From Echinococcus granulosus (lineage: Eukaryota > Platyhelminthes > Cestoda > Cyclophyllidea > Taeniidae): 64,000 bases of DNA. Under the pieces are notes generated by a model. The model saw only the letters and a program-made list of their open reading frames with translations. It made no database searches and was not told where the DNA came from. Of this stretch, positions 62,009 to 64,000 are shown piece by piece; the stretch's first letter is position 1; each line of letters starts with the position of its first letter. The position numbers and the translations under genes were made by a program. Where the stretch lies: contig NW_020170427.1 in the NCBI RefSeq assembly GCF_000524195.1, forward strand, positions 553,183-617,182. Direction: 5' to 3'.

Positions 62009-64000
62009 CCTTATTATCTCATACGAAGAGAGAAAGATTGATTTTAGTGATTAGGTCCGTGAAAGAGGTGTAATACTTATGCTGTTTTAATGCACCTTTC
62101 AGGGAGGAGGCAAGCTGGAAATACGAATCTGGTGACAGGATCGTCCTCTCCCGTGCCTAGTGATTGCAATTCCCCCCTTCGTGGACGTTGTACTTTCCCT
62201 CTCGATCTATTCCTCTTTAATAAATATGCCTAAATTGAAATAACCGGGCTCTTCTAAGAACACTACGAACAGGGAAGCGGAGACCGCCGAGTCTCACTCT
62301 ACAGAAGAATGTATTTAGTGAATGTTGCTATTCTTCTTCAAATTCAGTGAATACCTTAATCGTCAAAATACTTCAGGGTGAGATCTTTTAAGGTGCAAGT
62401 AAGGGTTGACCTACTGTTATTTTGAGAGATCTTAGAAATAAGCTAGTGGCAGCAGCAGTAAGGCTGGGAGTTTGTCGAGGGTATACCAGTTGCATTTCTC
62501 AAATTATAACAAAAGGAATTTATGCCCAGAATTCTCACTGCAACAACTTTTAAGTAAATTGAGATTAGCCACTCAACGACCTATTTACTAACGCTTTATT
62601 TTGACTACTTTTCGGAGAATGAAATGAACAACGACGAATTGATAGAAATTTACTTCTTGTTTTAGTCCAAAACCAATTTTTTTAACTATCCAGAAGTGAC
62701 TCTAAGTAAAATTGTATACTGATTTTCGGAAATCTGTTTCGTACAAAACCATGCTATCTTTTTAACACTAGCTTCTTTGCTAAAGAAAAGCCACAGGAGA
62801 ATTGGAAAATTCCCATCCAAATATATTTCGAGGAAGGATCTCATAACTTCATTTTAGAAGTCCCCTTGTTAACAACTTAGACATTGTTTTTTAATAGCAA
62901 AGGCTAAAAAGTGGACTTGATTTGGTTGGACATACCTTCCTGTGTTGTTTTTTTGGTGTCAAAACGGTAGTAAAATGATCGGCTCAATGGATTCGACATC
63001 GCAACGTTAACACGGAAAAACTTGAGTTGATAAGGTCAAGAGAAGCGGACGAAACATCAGAGTCACCGCCACCACGCACACCACCATTTACAACGGTGGA
63101 GGATACAGCAGTGCGGTAGAATCAGTAAGGGCTCACACTATTGAAGAAGGCGCAGGATGATCAGTTGTAAACAAAATTGCCACTATGGTAGAAAGAATGA
63201 GTCGCGTTGTTGGAACGGTCTATTGCTATAAATATCAAAATGACACAGTGGATATATACTATTATCGGCTGGAAGAATACCGGACAAATAACGCTCCAGA
63301 TTAGGGCATAAAACTCTTTGTTGTTGAATGCACGGTAGTTGAAGAAGCAAACATGTGGGAATGTTTATTTTTACTTGAACTGAATGTAACTTGGGTACTA
63401 CGTTTCACTTCTGTTGACGCAAATGGATTCATGCGCTGCAACCTTGCGCCAAAAAGGTCCAAACCTCTGGGGACGAATTTAAGTCCACCCCAACGTGCGC
63501 AACTCAAACCATCAGTGGCCGCCGCTTTGGTCTCTAATAGCCTCACCTCACCTCAAATCAGTTAGGCTAGACTCAGCTAATCACACACCCCATTCCTGAC
63601 AATCATTTCGACTGTTAAAGGAAAACTTCCCTTTTAAAATACTACTACTTCCTCTGACCTCATTCACCGCCTCAGTAGATAACTTGCCAATGGAGTACTC
63701 ACCAGGCGACTATCTCTACCACCAAATTCCTCGTTTGTCGATGGACCAGTCTACTGTCTCTATCGCCTTTGACCTCGAACCAGTCTTTTGTAGCACCGAT
63801 ATTCAAAGCAATCGTATTTCAATAGCTTTCCCTCAACTCAACACCGTTCCATCCAACTCTTCTTGAAATGACCCATTAATTCATCATAGGGGAAACTGAA
63901 TATTGTATCTAAGTCACTCGGACAAAAATAGATGGATTCAAATAAGCCATCACTTCTTACTGACATTGTATTTGTTCTGTCTTTGTCTACTTTATTTCGA

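Larger units (their letters stand above)
1..64000. repeat. 34,032-bp direct tandem repeat, 1.88 copies
   Basis: Bases 34033-64000 repeat bases 1-29968 at a constant offset of 34,032. All open frames compared, from unit position 269 to 29834, have identical translations and exactly this offset, so there is no net insertion or deletion between any of them. The non-coding lines I compared directly at the seam and at the window end also match. Only unit positions 29969-34032 are seen once. From inside a perfect repeat the true breakpoint cannot be placed; position 34032/34033 is only where the window start recurs. A young tandem duplication, a circular molecule read around more than once, and a wrapped or duplicated contig would all look like this. 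Confidence 0.97.
39120..64000. other. Second copy of the 26-kb gene-poor region (cut at the window end)
   Basis: Repeats unit positions 5088-29968. R1 copies fall at 44872-45552, 48072-48672, 52592-52992, 53222-54472 and 59012-59822; R2 copies at 47782-47962, 51937-52092 and 54962-55112; R3 copies at 50712-50832, 58192-58297 and 63472-63572. Tetranucleotide-like tracts are at 42847-43147, 49492-49772, 60552-60752 and 61232-61472. No new feature appears relative to the first copy. The window ends about 1 kb before the PCCB exons would recur. Confidence 0.85.

Noticed and set aside
1..64000. LTR retrotransposon, provirus or CRISPR explanation of the long direct repeat
   Set aside because: The repeated unit contains spliced host genes and no polymerase, integrase or Cas sequence. 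The period is far too long and there is no spacer-repeat pattern.

Overview
The window is flatworm-like nuclear DNA, most probably from a cestode (taeniid-type). The reasons are spliced eukaryotic genes with one very short intron (41 bp), animal-type XK-related, RBM22 and propionyl-CoA carboxylase proteins, moderate GC, and long gene-poor stretches with (A)TCCA/(T)GGAT-like pyrimidine or purine tracts. The species assignment is inference. No bacterial operon, phage, CRISPR array or rRNA gene was seen.

The dominant structure is a direct repeat with a period of 34,032 bp. Bases 34033-64000 repeat bases 1-29968. Every open frame compared recurs with the same translation and exactly the same offset, and spot-checked non-coding lines match too. 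The window is therefore about 1.88 copies of one unit, and may be a real tandem duplication, a circular molecule or a wrapped/misassembled contig.

Unit layout, all genes on the + strand: (1) a five-exon XK-related membrane protein gene, 269-2625; (2) a three-exon RBM22 splicing-factor gene, 3024-5087, starting about 400 bp later; (3) about 26 kb (5088-30980) with no convincing conserved gene, holding several diverged interspersed-repeat families in both orientations, tetranucleotide-like tracts, a perfect-arm hairpin and one short minus-strand frame with a signal-peptide-like start; (4) the last two recognisable exons of a propionyl-CoA carboxylase beta chain gene, 30981-32146, whose 5' exons I could not find; (5) an AT-rich spacer with one minus-strand candidate frame, leading into the next copy. 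The second copy carries XKR (34301-36657), RBM22 (37056-39119) and most of the 26-kb gap. It ends before its PCCB exons.

The three proteins belong to unrelated processes: membrane lipid scrambling or transport, the spliceosome, and mitochondrial propionate metabolism. Their proximity looks like ordinary eukaryotic gene order. Only the short XKR-RBM22 spacing hints at possible co-transcription or trans-splicing.
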